64,000 nt of DNA from Chryseobacterium tagetis. Its GTDB lineage: Bacteria > Bacteroidota > Bacteroidia > Flavobacteriales > Weeksellaceae. The notes beneath the pieces were generated by a model. The model had not been told where the DNA came from and did no database searches. It saw only the letters and a list, made by a program, of their open reading frames with translations. This document shows positions 35,598 to 44,388 of the stretch, in pieces (the first letter of the stretch is position 1; the number at the start of each line of letters is the position of its first letter). Position numbers and translations under genes: made by a program. The DNA lies in the NCBI RefSeq assembly GCF_016735585.2, contig NZ_JAERSE020000006.1, positions 1-64,000 of the forward strand. Reading direction: 5' to 3'.

Positions 35598-35857
35598 AGT
35601 TTTTAGTGTTTAGCACAAATATAATTATTTATGAACATAAAATAATCAGATTGATAATGTTTTGGGTGAATATTTAAATAAAATTAATAAATAAGACATT
35701 AAGTTAATGAATATTTAAATGAATGTTTGTTTTTTGAATTTGTGAAATGGAATACTCCTTATTAAAAATACATCTGCTTTTTTCTTGAATTTTATTGAAC
35801 GAGTCTATTGAATAACAGAAGTTCAGCAGGTAATCAATAGATTAAATGAAATATGTT

Positions 35858-35887
35858 TTTGCATTCCGAAAATAATTTGTACCTTTG
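35858..35887 (+). promoter_or_regulatory. Promoter of rplM-rpsI
   Basis: TTTG (35858-35861), 18 nt, TACCTTTG (35880-35887): an excellent Bacteroidetes promoter. Confidence 0.75.
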
Positions 35888-35890
35888 CAC

Positions 35891-35924
35891 ACCCTTTTAG
35901 GGGGAAATTATGTTTAATCTTTAA
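35891..35924 (+). promoter_or_regulatory. rplM leader with small hairpin and five-codon-scale ORF
   Basis: Just behind the transcription start, CCCTTTTAGGGGG forms a short stem, followed by an ATG (35910) that opens the tiny frame Met-Phe-Asn-Leu-stop. It precedes the GTG start of rplM and could serve in autoregulation of L13; nothing proves it. Confidence 0.3.
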
Positions 35925-35933
35925 CTAAAACGT

Positions 35934-36389
35934 GTGAATACATTAAGTTACAAAACTGTTTCAGCGAACAAAGCTACTGCTAATAAAGAATGGGTTGTGG
36001 TAGACGCTGAAGGACAGCCGTTAGGAAGACTAGCTTCTACGGTTGCAAAGATTTTGAGAGGTAAGCACAAAACGAACTACACACCTCACGTAGATTGTGG
36101 TGATAACGTAATCGTTTTGAACGCTGGGAAAGTTACTCTTTCTGGAAACAAGTGGAACGATAAGACTTATATCTGGCATACAGGGTATCCTGGAGGACAG
36201 AAGTCTATGACTGCAGCTGAACTTCAAAAGAAAGATTCTTTAAAAGTATTAGAAAAATCTGTAAAAGGTATGTTACCTAAAAACAGATTAGGATCTGCTT
36301 TATTAAAGAACCTTTATTTATATGAAGGAACTGAGCACAAACATGAAGCTCAACAGCCTAAAACAATTAATGTTAACGAATTTAAATAA
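35934..36389 (+). CDS. rplM: 50S ribosomal protein L13
   Basis: 151 aa. The start is GTG; the only nearby ATG (35910) is out of frame and stops at once. Motifs: WVVVDAEGQPLGRLAS, ILRGKHKTNYTPHVDCGDNV, HTGYPGGQKSMTA and MLPKNRLG, all typical of L13. An early assembly protein of the large subunit. Followed by rpsI after 6 nt, the universal L13-S9 pair. Confidence 0.97.
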   Translation: MNTLSYKTVSANKATANKEWVVVDAEGQPLGRLASTVAKILRGKHKTNYTPHVDCGDNVIVLNAGKVTLSGNKWNDKTYIWHTGYPGGQKSMTAAELQKKDSLKVLEKSVKGMLPKNRLGSALLKNLYLYEGTEHKHEAQQPKTINVNEFK

Positions 36390-36395
36390 TTAATT

Positions 36396-36782
36396 ATGTC
36401 TATAGTTCACAAAATCGGAAGAAGAAAGACTTCTGTAGCTAGAGTTTATGTAAAGCCAGGAACTGGTAACATTACAGTAAACGGTAAAGATGCTGCAACT
36501 TATTTCTCTACAGACGTGATGGTTTACAAATTAAACCAGCCGTTCATCCTTTCTGAAACTGTTGGTCAGTATGACGTTACCGTAAATGTTTTCGGTGGTG
36601 GTAATACAGGTCAGGCAGAAGCTATCAGATTAGGTATTTCTAGAGCACTTTGCGAAATTAATGCTGAATTCAGATTAGCATTGAAGCCTGCAGGTTTACT
36701 TACAAGAGATGCAAGAATGGTGGAAAGAAAGAAACCAGGTCAGAAAAAAGCAAGAAAGAGATTCCAATTCTCAAAACGTTAA
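36396..36782 (+). CDS. rpsI: 30S ribosomal protein S9
   Basis: 128 aa. Opens with IGRRKTSVARVYVKPGTG and ends in the basic tail KKARKRFQFSKR whose last Lys-Arg reaches the P-site tRNA. GGGNTGQAEAIRLGISRAL is the conserved core. It is translated with rplM. The 182-nt gap to rpsB carries no perfect promoter but a CAGA-rich stretch near 36786-36815. Confidence 0.97.
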   Translation: MSIVHKIGRRKTSVARVYVKPGTGNITVNGKDAATYFSTDVMVYKLNQPFILSETVGQYDVTVNVFGGGNTGQAEAIRLGISRALCEINAEFRLALKPAGLLTRDARMVERKKPGQKKARKRFQFSKR

Positions 36783-36964
36783 TTTTCAGACTTCAGATAC
36801 AGGATCTCAGATTTTGGAATTTTTTCAATCTGTTGTCTTATATCTAAATCTATTTATCAAAACAAAAAAATTGCCCGTTACGTTTAGCATCCAAACGCTT
36901 CTCCCATCTAAAGAAGTTGTTGATTGTTTAAAAAACGGAAAGTAAACTAACAAAAACAGAAAAC

Positions 36965-37726
36965 ATGGCAAAAGCAAATGTAAAAGACCTTCTAGAGGCT
37001 GGTGTACACTTCGGTCACATGACTAGAAAGTGGAATCCAAATATGGCTCCATACATTTTTATGGAGAAAAATGGTATTCACATTGTAGACTTACATAAAA
37101 CAGCTGTTAAATTGGATGAAGCTTGTGGAGCTTTAGAAAAATTAACTTCTGCAGGTAAAAAAGTTCTTTTCGTAGCTACTAAGAAGCAAGCGAAAGAAGT
37201 GGTTGCAAAACACGCTTCTGAACTTAATATGCCTTATATTACAGAAAGATGGCCAGGAGGTATGTTAACGAATTTCGTTACTATCAGAAAGGCTGTAAAG
37301 AAAATGAACTCTATCGACAAAATGAAAAAAGACGGTACGTTCGAAACTTTATCTAAAAAAGAAAGATTACAAGTAGACAGACAAAGAGCTAACTTAGAGA
37401 AAAACTTAGGTTCTATCTCTGACATGGTTCGTCTTCCTTCTGCAATCTTCGTTGTAGATATCATGAGAGAACACATCGCTGTAACTGAAGCTAAGAAATT
37501 AGGTATTCCAGTTTTCGGTATTGTTGATACAAACTCTGACCCAAGAAAAGTTGACTTCGTTATCCCAGGAAACGATGATGCTTCTAAATCTATCGATATG
37601 ATCTTGAACATCGTTTCAGAATCTATCAAAGAAGGTCAGTCTCAAAGAAAAGCTGATAAAGAAAAATCTAAAGAAGAAGGAGAAGTAGTATCTGCTGATA
37701 AAGATGCTGATTTCGATGCTGAATAA
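36965..37726 (+). CDS. rpsB: 30S ribosomal protein S2
   Basis: 253 aa. Motifs: LLEAGVHFGHMTRKWNP, PYIFMEKNGIHIVDL, FVATKKQAKEVV, ERWPGGMLTNF, and PVFGIVDTNSDPRKVDFVIP. The acidic C-terminal tail (KSKEEGEVVSADKDADFDAE) is a Bacteroidetes trait. In most bacteria tsf follows directly; here a terminator follows and tsf lies 19 kb away on the other strand. Confidence 0.97.
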   Translation: MAKANVKDLLEAGVHFGHMTRKWNPNMAPYIFMEKNGIHIVDLHKTAVKLDEACGALEKLTSAGKKVLFVATKKQAKEVVAKHASELNMPYITERWPGGMLTNFVTIRKAVKKMNSIDKMKKDGTFETLSKKERLQVDRQRANLEKNLGSISDMVRLPSAIFVVDIMREHIAVTEAKKLGIPVFGIVDTNSDPRKVDFVIPGNDDASKSIDMILNIVSESIKEGQSQRKADKEKSKEEGEVVSADKDADFDAE

Positions 37727-37747
37727 TTAGAGATTTATCTTTAAAAT

Positions 37748-37786
37748 AAAAAAATCCGTTAAGTTAATTCTTAGCGGATTTTTTAT
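37748..37786 (+). terminator. Terminator of rpsB
   Basis: Stem AAAAAATCCGTTAAG / CTTAGCGGATTTTTT (one G-U pair) with T-runs. Confidence 0.88.
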
Positions 37787-37803
37787 TTTGTGAAATTAAT
37801 TAG

Positions 37804-38250
37804 TTAATTGGAAAGAGTAATGCTATAAGAAGATGAGACAAACTGAGTCTTTTGATACACCGAATTACAAACCATTCCGGACAGGTTATAATTTTGATTT
37901 TTAAGAACCATAGCATATCCTATTTTGCCTGCACCGATAGGAATCTTTTTTGAATAATTTTTTCCGGTGATGGTCAGCACCATGTTGCAGCGGGATTTAT
38001 TGGTGACCGTAACTGATGTTTTAGAGTTGTTTGAATTCTCATTAAATAAATCGGTTAAAACGTCAGCCGTTTCCGGTTTATAGGTCTTTATTAAGGTGTT
38101 GTATTCCTGCTCCGTTTGAGATACTGATGGTGTAGAGGTTGCTCTGGGTTGGGAGCTTTTAGGGGAAGATGAAGAGGTTGTATTGTAATTTGTACTACAA
38201 CTGATAAAAAGAAAAGATAGGCATATCCCGAAAATTATTTTTTCTTTCAT
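37804..38250 (-). CDS. DUF6759-like lipoprotein
   Basis: 148 aa, lipoprotein signal LFISC (Cys18), then a Ser/Thr-rich linker and a C-terminal domain of about 65 aa: TVTNKSRCNMVLTITGKN, IPIGAGKIGYAMVLKNQNYN, MVCNSVYQKT. The same domain closes the proteins at 39063-39839 and 57969-58667; the two cysteines (C in SRCN and in MVCN) are kept in all three. The family name is from memory and less certain than the paralogy. Envelope protein of unknown role. Confidence 0.75.
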   Translation of the reverse strand: MKEKIIFGICLSFLFISCSTNYNTTSSSSPKSSQPRATSTPSVSQTEQEYNTLIKTYKPETADVLTDLFNENSNNSKTSVTVTNKSRCNMVLTITGKNYSKKIPIGAGKIGYAMVLKNQNYNLSGMVCNSVYQKTQFVSSSYSITLSN

Positions 38251-38274
38251 GTGATTTGTTTTATAGTATTGAAA

Positions 38275-38300
38275 CGAAAAAAGGTAAGAAAATCTTACCC
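38275..38300 (-). terminator. Terminator of trmB
   Basis: Stem GGTAAGA / TCTTACC followed on the minus strand by TTTTTT, directly behind the trmB stop codon. Confidence 0.7.
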
Positions 38301-38305
38301 TTATA

Positions 38306-38983
38306 TTAGTTTATTCTGAATTTTATATATGTAATTGTTTTCCCTTTTGCAGAGAATAACTCTTCATAATACGTTCTGATATCTCTTAAATGAGGTGTTC
38401 CCGGATCATATTCAAGAGCGCTGTAAATATCATGATGAGCGCTTATGATTTCGTATCCAGCTCCCTGAAGATAGCCTAATGTATAGCCGTGCAAGAATTC
38501 TGAATCTGTTTTTAAGTGAATGATTCCACCGGGTTTTAAAAACTTTTTATATCTGTCCAGAAAATCAGGATGCGTTAATCTATGCTTTGTACGTCTGTAT
38601 TTGATTTGAGGATCGGGGAAAGTAATCCAGATCTCATCGACTTCATTTTCTGCAAAATAGTTGTCTACAAGTTCAATCTGGCTTCTCAAAAATGCTACAT
38701 TGTGCATATTGTTATCAACAGCTTCTTTAGCTCCAAACCAAAACCGGGCCCCTTTAATATCGATTCCGATAAAATTTTTCTCAGGGAATGTTTTTGCAAG
38801 ACCTACAGAATATTCTCCTTTTCCGCAGCCTAGTTCTAAGACAATAGGATTTTCATTTTTGAAGAAATCTTTTCTCCAGTTTCCTTTCAATTCAAAACCG
38901 TTCAGTGCTTCTTCTCTTGTTGGCTGAACTACATTTGGTAATATTTTGTTTTCTGCGAATCTCGCTAGCTTATTTTTGCCCAT
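38306..38983 (-). CDS. trmB: tRNA (guanine-N7-)-methyltransferase
   Basis: 225 aa. It methylates G46 of tRNA. SAM motif LELGCGKGEYSVGLAK near 48-63, GIDIKGARFW near 72, the family motif ITFPDPQIKYRRTKHRLT near 119-136, and LKTDSEFLHGYTL near 157. Cytoplasmic, length typical. Confidence 0.95.
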   Translation of the reverse strand: MGKNKLARFAENKILPNVVQPTREEALNGFELKGNWRKDFFKNENPIVLELGCGKGEYSVGLAKTFPEKNFIGIDIKGARFWFGAKEAVDNNMHNVAFLRSQIELVDNYFAENEVDEIWITFPDPQIKYRRTKHRLTHPDFLDRYKKFLKPGGIIHLKTDSEFLHGYTLGYLQGAGYEIISAHHDIYSALEYDPGTPHLRDIRTYYEELFSAKGKTITYIKFRIN

Positions 38984-39062
38984 ATTATATAAAATCGGAC
39001 AAAAATAGTGAAAAAATACCTATTTTTTTATGTTTGTAGTGCTATTGAGGTGTTTTTCTGTG

Positions 39063-39839
39063 TTATTTAGGATTGCTTAAGGCTACCATAATTGGTTTTT
39101 GAACCGTTTTCTGTGATGCATACTGCGCCCCGCAAACCAGACTTGTAAACAGGTAATTTCCTTTTTCGATGACAATAGAATTATCTCCGTGTGCAGGAAC
39201 TGCAAGACGGTATTTGGTATTTCCGACACCTTCCATTCTTACGATAATGTTACAGTCGGAATTGTTTTCTATCATTACGATACATTCTTTGGCATTGGGA
39301 TCATTATCAAATAATGAGTTCAATATTTTTACTGTTTTATTTTTATGCTCATCAGGATTGCTGGCCATAAGCATATTGAATTCATCAGCTTCTGTATTAG
39401 GAATCGCTGCTTTTGTACTTGTAGTAGCAGTATTGGCTACATAAACATTTTGAGTGGTACTGGGTGTATATTTTATTGAGGATACTCCGGATGCAAGTTC
39501 TGTTCTATATTTTGCAATTTGCTTTTCGCGTATTTTTGCGTTCATTTCATCAAAAGTAATTTTTGTAGAGGAACGTCTTTTTAAAAGGGCTAGGTTCTCC
39601 TGCATACTTTTCACTTTAGGATCTCCCGGGGCTGCATTCTGAATATATTCCTTCATCAGTTGCATTACTCTAGGTTTTATGATCGAACGGCGAGGTTCAT
39701 CAGGATGAGCATCTCGGAGGAAGGCATTAAGCTCATAGATATTTTTACTTTTCATGATATTACTATAATCTTTGCCTTTCCCTTGTGCAGAAAGACTGAT
39801 ACATAATACGGTACTCAATAAAAACAATAATTTCTTCAT
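39063..39839 (-). CDS. DUF6759-like secreted protein
   Basis: 258 aa, signal peptide about 1-18 (LSA/QGK). Residues about 25-100 are helical (SKNIYELNAFLRDAHPDEP, a segment with counterparts in the protein at 57969), then a linker and the C-terminal domain shared with its two paralogs (IENNSDCNIIVRMEG, IVIEKGNYLFTSLVCG, MVALSNPK). Exported; function unknown. Confidence 0.77.
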   Translation of the reverse strand: MKKLLFLLSTVLCISLSAQGKGKDYSNIMKSKNIYELNAFLRDAHPDEPRRSIIKPRVMQLMKEYIQNAAPGDPKVKSMQENLALLKRRSSTKITFDEMNAKIREKQIAKYRTELASGVSSIKYTPSTTQNVYVANTATTSTKAAIPNTEADEFNMLMASNPDEHKNKTVKILNSLFDNDPNAKECIVMIENNSDCNIIVRMEGVGNTKYRLAVPAHGDNSIVIEKGNYLFTSLVCGAQYASQKTVQKPIMVALSNPK

Positions 39840-39952
39840 TAAAATGTGTGCTTTTGAACTGGTGAGATCAGTTCGTTAATAAATTAAACAGGTTATAAAA
39901 TTATAAATATTTTAAAAAAGATCCTTATTCAAAAAGGTATTTTAGTAATTTT

Positions 39953-40741
39953 TTATTTTGCGATTTCCTGAAGGTGCGAACTCTTAAGCCTTTTTTGGTA
40001 AATCGGAAGGTATTTTTCGATCGGGATTTTTATCGCTTCAAAATTTCCTGCCAACACATACGGTTCTACATTTTCTGAAGTATACACGAATTGTAAGAAA
40101 TTATCAATTAAGTTTTCAGGAATTTTAAACTTCACAAAATAATCTTTCCCCAGATAATTTTTAATTTGAGTAATTGAAGAGTTCATTCTTTCATAGGCTA
40201 AATAACGCTGTTTTTTCTTACGGTCTCCCGAAAGGATATCATAAATACTTTCTAAGCTGAAAGTAAGTCCACCATCTCTTAATCCTGCAACCGGAAGCTC
40301 AGGTGAAGTACCATCACCTTTCGGAGTAGGCAATCCGATTACTTTTTTGAGCGCAAGGCTTTTGTCTTCTTTTCGGATTGAATTTACATCATATCTGAGA
40401 TTACCCGTAGGCTTGAATCTGCTGATAAGTACTTCCTGAATATCATAATACGCGATCTTAAGCTCAATCAGGTTTTTACCTCCCAACATTTGCGGGGTTA
40501 TTTTAAAATCTTTTCTTTCTGTAATAATTGAGGTGAAACGGATTACATCTCCCAGATTAGCATCAATATTGAAGTTACCATTATAATTGGTAAGTACTGT
40601 TTTTTGTGTTGTGAGGTTGGTCACATATACCTGATTGAGATACAAAATAGAATTGTCTCTTAAAAAAACTTCCCCAGAGAAAACCTGGGCATTGATTTTA
40701 GCTAAAAAAATCAAAAAAATGAGAGTAATTAGTTTCTTCAT
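39953..40741 (-). CDS. Secreted carboxypeptidase-like-domain protein
   Basis: 262 aa, signal peptide about 1-18 (KINA/QVF). Residues about 20-95 are a carboxypeptidase-regulatory-like (CarboxypepD_reg-like) beta sandwich (VYVTNLTTQKTVLTNYNGNFNI). The remaining 165 residues are alpha/beta with LRDGGLTFSLESIYDILSG and a basic RKKKQRYLAYERM helix, a pattern common in flavobacterial proteins of this kind. No enzyme motif. Periplasm or outer membrane; function unknown. Confidence 0.78.
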   Translation of the reverse strand: MKKLITLIFLIFLAKINAQVFSGEVFLRDNSILYLNQVYVTNLTTQKTVLTNYNGNFNIDANLGDVIRFTSIITERKDFKITPQMLGGKNLIELKIAYYDIQEVLISRFKPTGNLRYDVNSIRKEDKSLALKKVIGLPTPKGDGTSPELPVAGLRDGGLTFSLESIYDILSGDRKKKQRYLAYERMNSSITQIKNYLGKDYFVKFKIPENLIDNFLQFVYTSENVEPYVLAGNFEAIKIPIEKYLPIYQKRLKSSHLQEIAK

Positions 40742-40867
40742 ATAATTGGCAAAATTACACAGAAATACACCAATTTATCAATTATTAGATTACAAAAACG
40801 GGTTAAAGTATATTAAACTTTAATACAAAACTGTTAATGATTGTTATAAATATGCTTTTTTCAGTTT

Positions 40868-43800
40868 TTACCTGTGTTTTACCAAAAGCCAACTTGTATA
40901 TTTTACGGTAGTAGGAGTGATTCCGGATTCTACCCAACTGATGAAATACCAATAGGTAGCCGTTGGTACATTTCTGCCTCCCATGGTTCCGTCCCAGGTA
41001 TAATTGTTGGTACGCGTTCCTCTGAAAACTTCAGCTCCGTATCGGTCAAAAATTCTAAACTCAAAATTAGTTTTATCAGCAAGTCCTGAATAGTTGATCT
41101 GGTCATTGTGGCCATCTCCGCTTGGTGTAATGGTGTTGACCAGTTTTACAACGACAAAAGATTTCTCAACCATTTGACAGCTTTTAGAATCTCTTACATA
41201 TACTACATAAGATCCTCTTGCTACATTGTAGAAAACATTTGAGCTTTGCCAGTTGATTCCATCCAGAGAGTATTGATAAGGAGGGAAGCCTCCTCCTACA
41301 TTTACTGTGACTGTTGTTCCGTTGATATCAATGGAAAGAATTGACGGAAGCTGAGCTTCTATTACACTTACGTTTTGTCTGTATACACAGCCATTATAAG
41401 TAAGGTCTACCCAATAATTTCCGACAGGTACATCTGTAATATAAGATGTTGTGGCTCCTGTGCTCCAAGCATAGGATTCAAAACCGGCTCCTGCATCTAG
41501 GGTAGTGGTTGTTTTTGCACAGATTATCTGGTCTAATAAAATATCAGATTTTTTAGGTGTTTTAATTGTAATAATTATTCTTCCTATGGCAGGGCATACT
41601 CCATTTTTTTCAAATCTTATATAAATGGTCTGAGTTCCTGAAAGACCCACAACCGTGTTGATAGGTGTTGTCCCATTTTGAGCGTCTTGTAAATTGCTGT
41701 GGAATGTATAAGTAACCGTTGGATCTGTTGTAAATTGAGTGATGAAAGGAACTAAATTTACCTGCTTGCTACCGTCCAGATCTTCGTCACAAATGCTTGT
41801 GGTAATACGATCGGTCAATAACTGTATTTGCTGTCCGATAGAGAAATTTAAGGGCTGTACTACAGCCGCACATCCATTTGGTGAATCTACACGAATATAA
41901 ATAGTCGTATTTGTTGTATAACTCCAGCTATTGGGAAGGGTATTTGCATTTCCTGCATTAGCATCCGAAAGATTGGCATAATATCTTACATTCGTAAAAT
42001 AAGTAGGATTATTAAGAACAATTGGGGTAATGTTTAGCAGGTTTATGGTAACGGTGCCATCAAAATTATCATCACAAAATACTCCTGAATAATTAGGAGC
42101 AATGATGGCAAGATTATATAGTGTCAGTGTAATTTGAGCAATGTTCTTACAGCCATTATTATTTTTTACAACGGCATACACAATGGTTCCACTTGCTGCG
42201 GTGTACGTATTTGGAGCTGTAATAAGAGCACCCGGATTTTCAGTTTGAGCATCTGCTAATGTTGGATAATAAGTGATTGTAATAGGAGAGTTGTTACTTA
42301 CATTGGCTGAAGTCAGATTGAAAGTTCCCTGATTATTTATATTACAAGCATAGATTGTAGCATTAGTGGTTGTAAGAGCCTCTAAATGAATTGTAACTGT
42401 AATGGTTTCGCAATCCGGAAAAACGGCATCATTTCCACAGAATGTATAGGTAAATGTATCAGTACCCGTTAATGTTCCCGGATTGGTTGGAGTATACGTA
42501 ATTACTCCTGTTGTAGGATTGATGCTTACTGAACCAAGTGCTGGTTGAGAGACTATTGATACAGTAGAAGGAACAGGAGTCTGTGTAGAGGTTGTAAAAG
42601 TTGGTGTTATTGTTTGTATGTTACAAACATTATAAGTGGAAGTACTTTGCTTTGTACAATTTAAAACTTTGATTTCATTAGAAATTAGAGGGGCGCAACT
42701 TCCCATAGTTACCGAACATGTATAAAACCCTGATTGGATGGGATTATAAGTAGAACTTGTAGCCCCAGGAATTATAGAGCCGTTTCTATACCATTGATAA
42801 CTGTCATAGATTAATGGATCTACGGTAAGCTGAATACCCGGAGCACAACCTCCTCCAGATTGTAAAATAAAAGGTTGTGTAGGGAATCCGGCAAAAAAAC
42901 CACCATATCCTACTGCATCACTTCCTGCATTGATTCCTGCGGTAATAGCTTTATCAGAAATAACTGTAATGGTTCCTGCTGTATTGGGTATTCCGTAAGT
43001 CACCCAGTTATTGTTTCCGGTCATATTAAAGGGGCCTGTACTAGCAAGAGGAGTATTTCCGTTTACCGTTACAACAGCTCCTTTTTGAGTGATAAGATTT
43101 AACTTGGTAGGAATATTTAAAATACCAGTTGGATTGTTGTTAGAAAGAACAAAGTTTTCATCGATAAAACCGAGTTCGTTGATTTGTTTTGGTAAGTAAC
43201 AGTTTAATGCAGGGATAAAATTAAAACCACCGGTGGCAACTTCACTTCCGGATGCGGAGTCTCCGGCAAGCATTTGATAAACGTATGCATTTTTCGTTGT
43301 TCTTACATATAAGTTATAATGGTTGTTCCCTTGCGAGGCATATTTAGTATCAGGAATAATATAGTATTGCCCCGTATTTAATGTAGCAACTGGAGGAATT
43401 TCATTGTTTACATAGATCTGAGTATTATCTTCCGTGGCTATTACCAAAGCGGTTTCCATATTAGATCCTATGCTGCCGTTTCCTTTTACTAAAGCAAATT
43501 CGGTCCCTAATCTGTCGACAGGTACAGATTGATCCATTAAAATATCAGAGCTTGAAGCATAATTACCTGCGTATTGTCCATTGAAATTACCATTGGTGAC
43601 ATTAATCGCTTTGTTGGCTACGATTTTTGCCCCTATAAAGCCATCAAAATTTCCTGCAAGATCACCTTTTCCTTCAATGATGTAAGATTGGCCTTTATTT
43701 AAAGTAAATGTTAATGTAGGATTAGTAATTCCTGTGGTTCCGTTTGAAAACTGAACAGTAGATTTATATCCTGAAACTGTAACGGTCGTATTATCTTCAG

Positions 43801-44272
43801 TGGCCAGAACACTTGTCATGAAATTGAGGATGTCGTTGCTTACCGTGATAGGAGCAGTAGCAGCATAAAAAGTTTTTCCGGTAGAGGGTATTCCTTTCGA
43901 GGTAATAATCTCGGCGTGGTTGTATACTGAAAACCTCAGGTTAGCATAAAAAGGAAAATCTGCTTTTAAGTAAAGTCCTTTGGTAGTAGGAGTGAAAAGA
44001 TCTGTTTGTAAAGTGGTGATAATATAATCCCTTAAAACATCAAATCTCTGGGGATTGTTTTTGCTAATTGTTACGGTGCCAATTAAAATATTATTGTTGT
44101 AGATACTTACAGGGAATGGGGTCGTACGACTGGTTGATAAATAAAGCTTCTGGAAGGGATTGGGATTTCCGGTTCTATCCATCATAGGAGCAAACCAATG
44201 CTCTCTGTCTAACTGTGCAAAAGTAGACATGGAAATGAAAAATATAAATAAAAAAGATAGAATTTTTCTCAT
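40868..44272 (-). CDS. Giant T9SS adhesin-like protein E (gliding-motility-type C-terminus)
   Basis: 1134 aa, signal peptide about 1-19 (MSTFA/QLD). Residues about 20-470 match the IgGFc-binding-like N-terminal domain (REHWFAPMMDRTG, ATEDNTTVTVSGY, LTLNKGQSYIIEG, FIPALNCYLPKQINE). Then an Ig-like module (YQWYRNGSIIPGA), a module with VTYTPTNPGTLTGTD, repeats opening CDDNFDGTV and CDEDLDGSK, and a type B T9SS C-terminal domain (ITPSGDGHNDQINYSGL, FDRYGAEVFRG, YTSWLLVKHR). Outer end of a tandem array of five; it has two more CDxxxDG modules than the inner three. A surface adhesin is inferred. The -7 box is at 44292-44299. Confidence 0.88.
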   Translation of the reverse strand: MRKILSFLFIFFISMSTFAQLDREHWFAPMMDRTGNPNPFQKLYLSTSRTTPFPVSIYNNNILIGTVTISKNNPQRFDVLRDYIITTLQTDLFTPTTKGLYLKADFPFYANLRFSVYNHAEIITSKGIPSTGKTFYAATAPITVSNDILNFMTSVLATEDNTTVTVSGYKSTVQFSNGTTGITNPTLTFTLNKGQSYIIEGKGDLAGNFDGFIGAKIVANKAINVTNGNFNGQYAGNYASSSDILMDQSVPVDRLGTEFALVKGNGSIGSNMETALVIATEDNTQIYVNNEIPPVATLNTGQYYIIPDTKYASQGNNHYNLYVRTTKNAYVYQMLAGDSASGSEVATGGFNFIPALNCYLPKQINELGFIDENFVLSNNNPTGILNIPTKLNLITQKGAVVTVNGNTPLASTGPFNMTGNNNWVTYGIPNTAGTITVISDKAITAGINAGSDAVGYGGFFAGFPTQPFILQSGGGCAPGIQLTVDPLIYDSYQWYRNGSIIPGATSSTYNPIQSGFYTCSVTMGSCAPLISNEIKVLNCTKQSTSTYNVCNIQTITPTFTTSTQTPVPSTVSIVSQPALGSVSINPTTGVITYTPTNPGTLTGTDTFTYTFCGNDAVFPDCETITVTIHLEALTTTNATIYACNINNQGTFNLTSANVSNNSPITITYYPTLADAQTENPGALITAPNTYTAASGTIVYAVVKNNNGCKNIAQITLTLYNLAIIAPNYSGVFCDDNFDGTVTINLLNITPIVLNNPTYFTNVRYYANLSDANAGNANTLPNSWSYTTNTTIYIRVDSPNGCAAVVQPLNFSIGQQIQLLTDRITTSICDEDLDGSKQVNLVPFITQFTTDPTVTYTFHSNLQDAQNGTTPINTVVGLSGTQTIYIRFEKNGVCPAIGRIIITIKTPKKSDILLDQIICAKTTTTLDAGAGFESYAWSTGATTSYITDVPVGNYWVDLTYNGCVYRQNVSVIEAQLPSILSIDINGTTVTVNVGGGFPPYQYSLDGINWQSSNVFYNVARGSYVVYVRDSKSCQMVEKSFVVVKLVNTITPSGDGHNDQINYSGLADKTNFEFRIFDRYGAEVFRGTRTNNYTWDGTMGGRNVPTATYWYFISWVESGITPTTVKYTSWLLVKHR

Positions 44273-44291
44273 TCAGGGGTAGCTTTTGTCA

Positions 44292-44299
44292 CAAATTTA
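44292..44299 (-). promoter_or_regulatory. -7 box of adhesin gene E
   Basis: TAAATTTG on the minus strand, 19 nt upstream of the ATG at 44272. Confidence 0.5.
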
Positions 44300-44335
44300 A
44301 TAATAAAAAGTAGTATTAACTTGAAAAAGCAACAA

Positions 44336-44365
44336 AAAAACCACGATTTTAAAATCGTGGTTTTT
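44336..44365 (-). terminator. Terminator of adhesin gene D
   Basis: Perfect palindrome AAAAACCACGATTTT / AAAATCGTGGTTTTT directly behind the stop codon of the gene at 44389-47232. Confidence 0.88.
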
Positions 44366-44388
44366 AATAAATTTTATATAAATACTAC

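Larger units (their letters stand above)
35598..35933. other. AT-rich divergent intergenic region
   Basis: No gene. It holds the minus-strand -7 box TATATTTG (35616-35623) of the DUF3667 gene, a 13-nt direct repeat TGAATATTTAAAT (35667-35679 and 35708-35720) of unknown meaning, the rplM promoter (35858-35887), and a short leader hairpin behind it. Confidence 0.6.

Noticed and set aside
36709..36945. 78-codon frame between rpsI and rpsB
   Set aside because: It overlaps the rpsI end in another frame, has no family motif and reads through the CAGA-rich spacer; it is chance.
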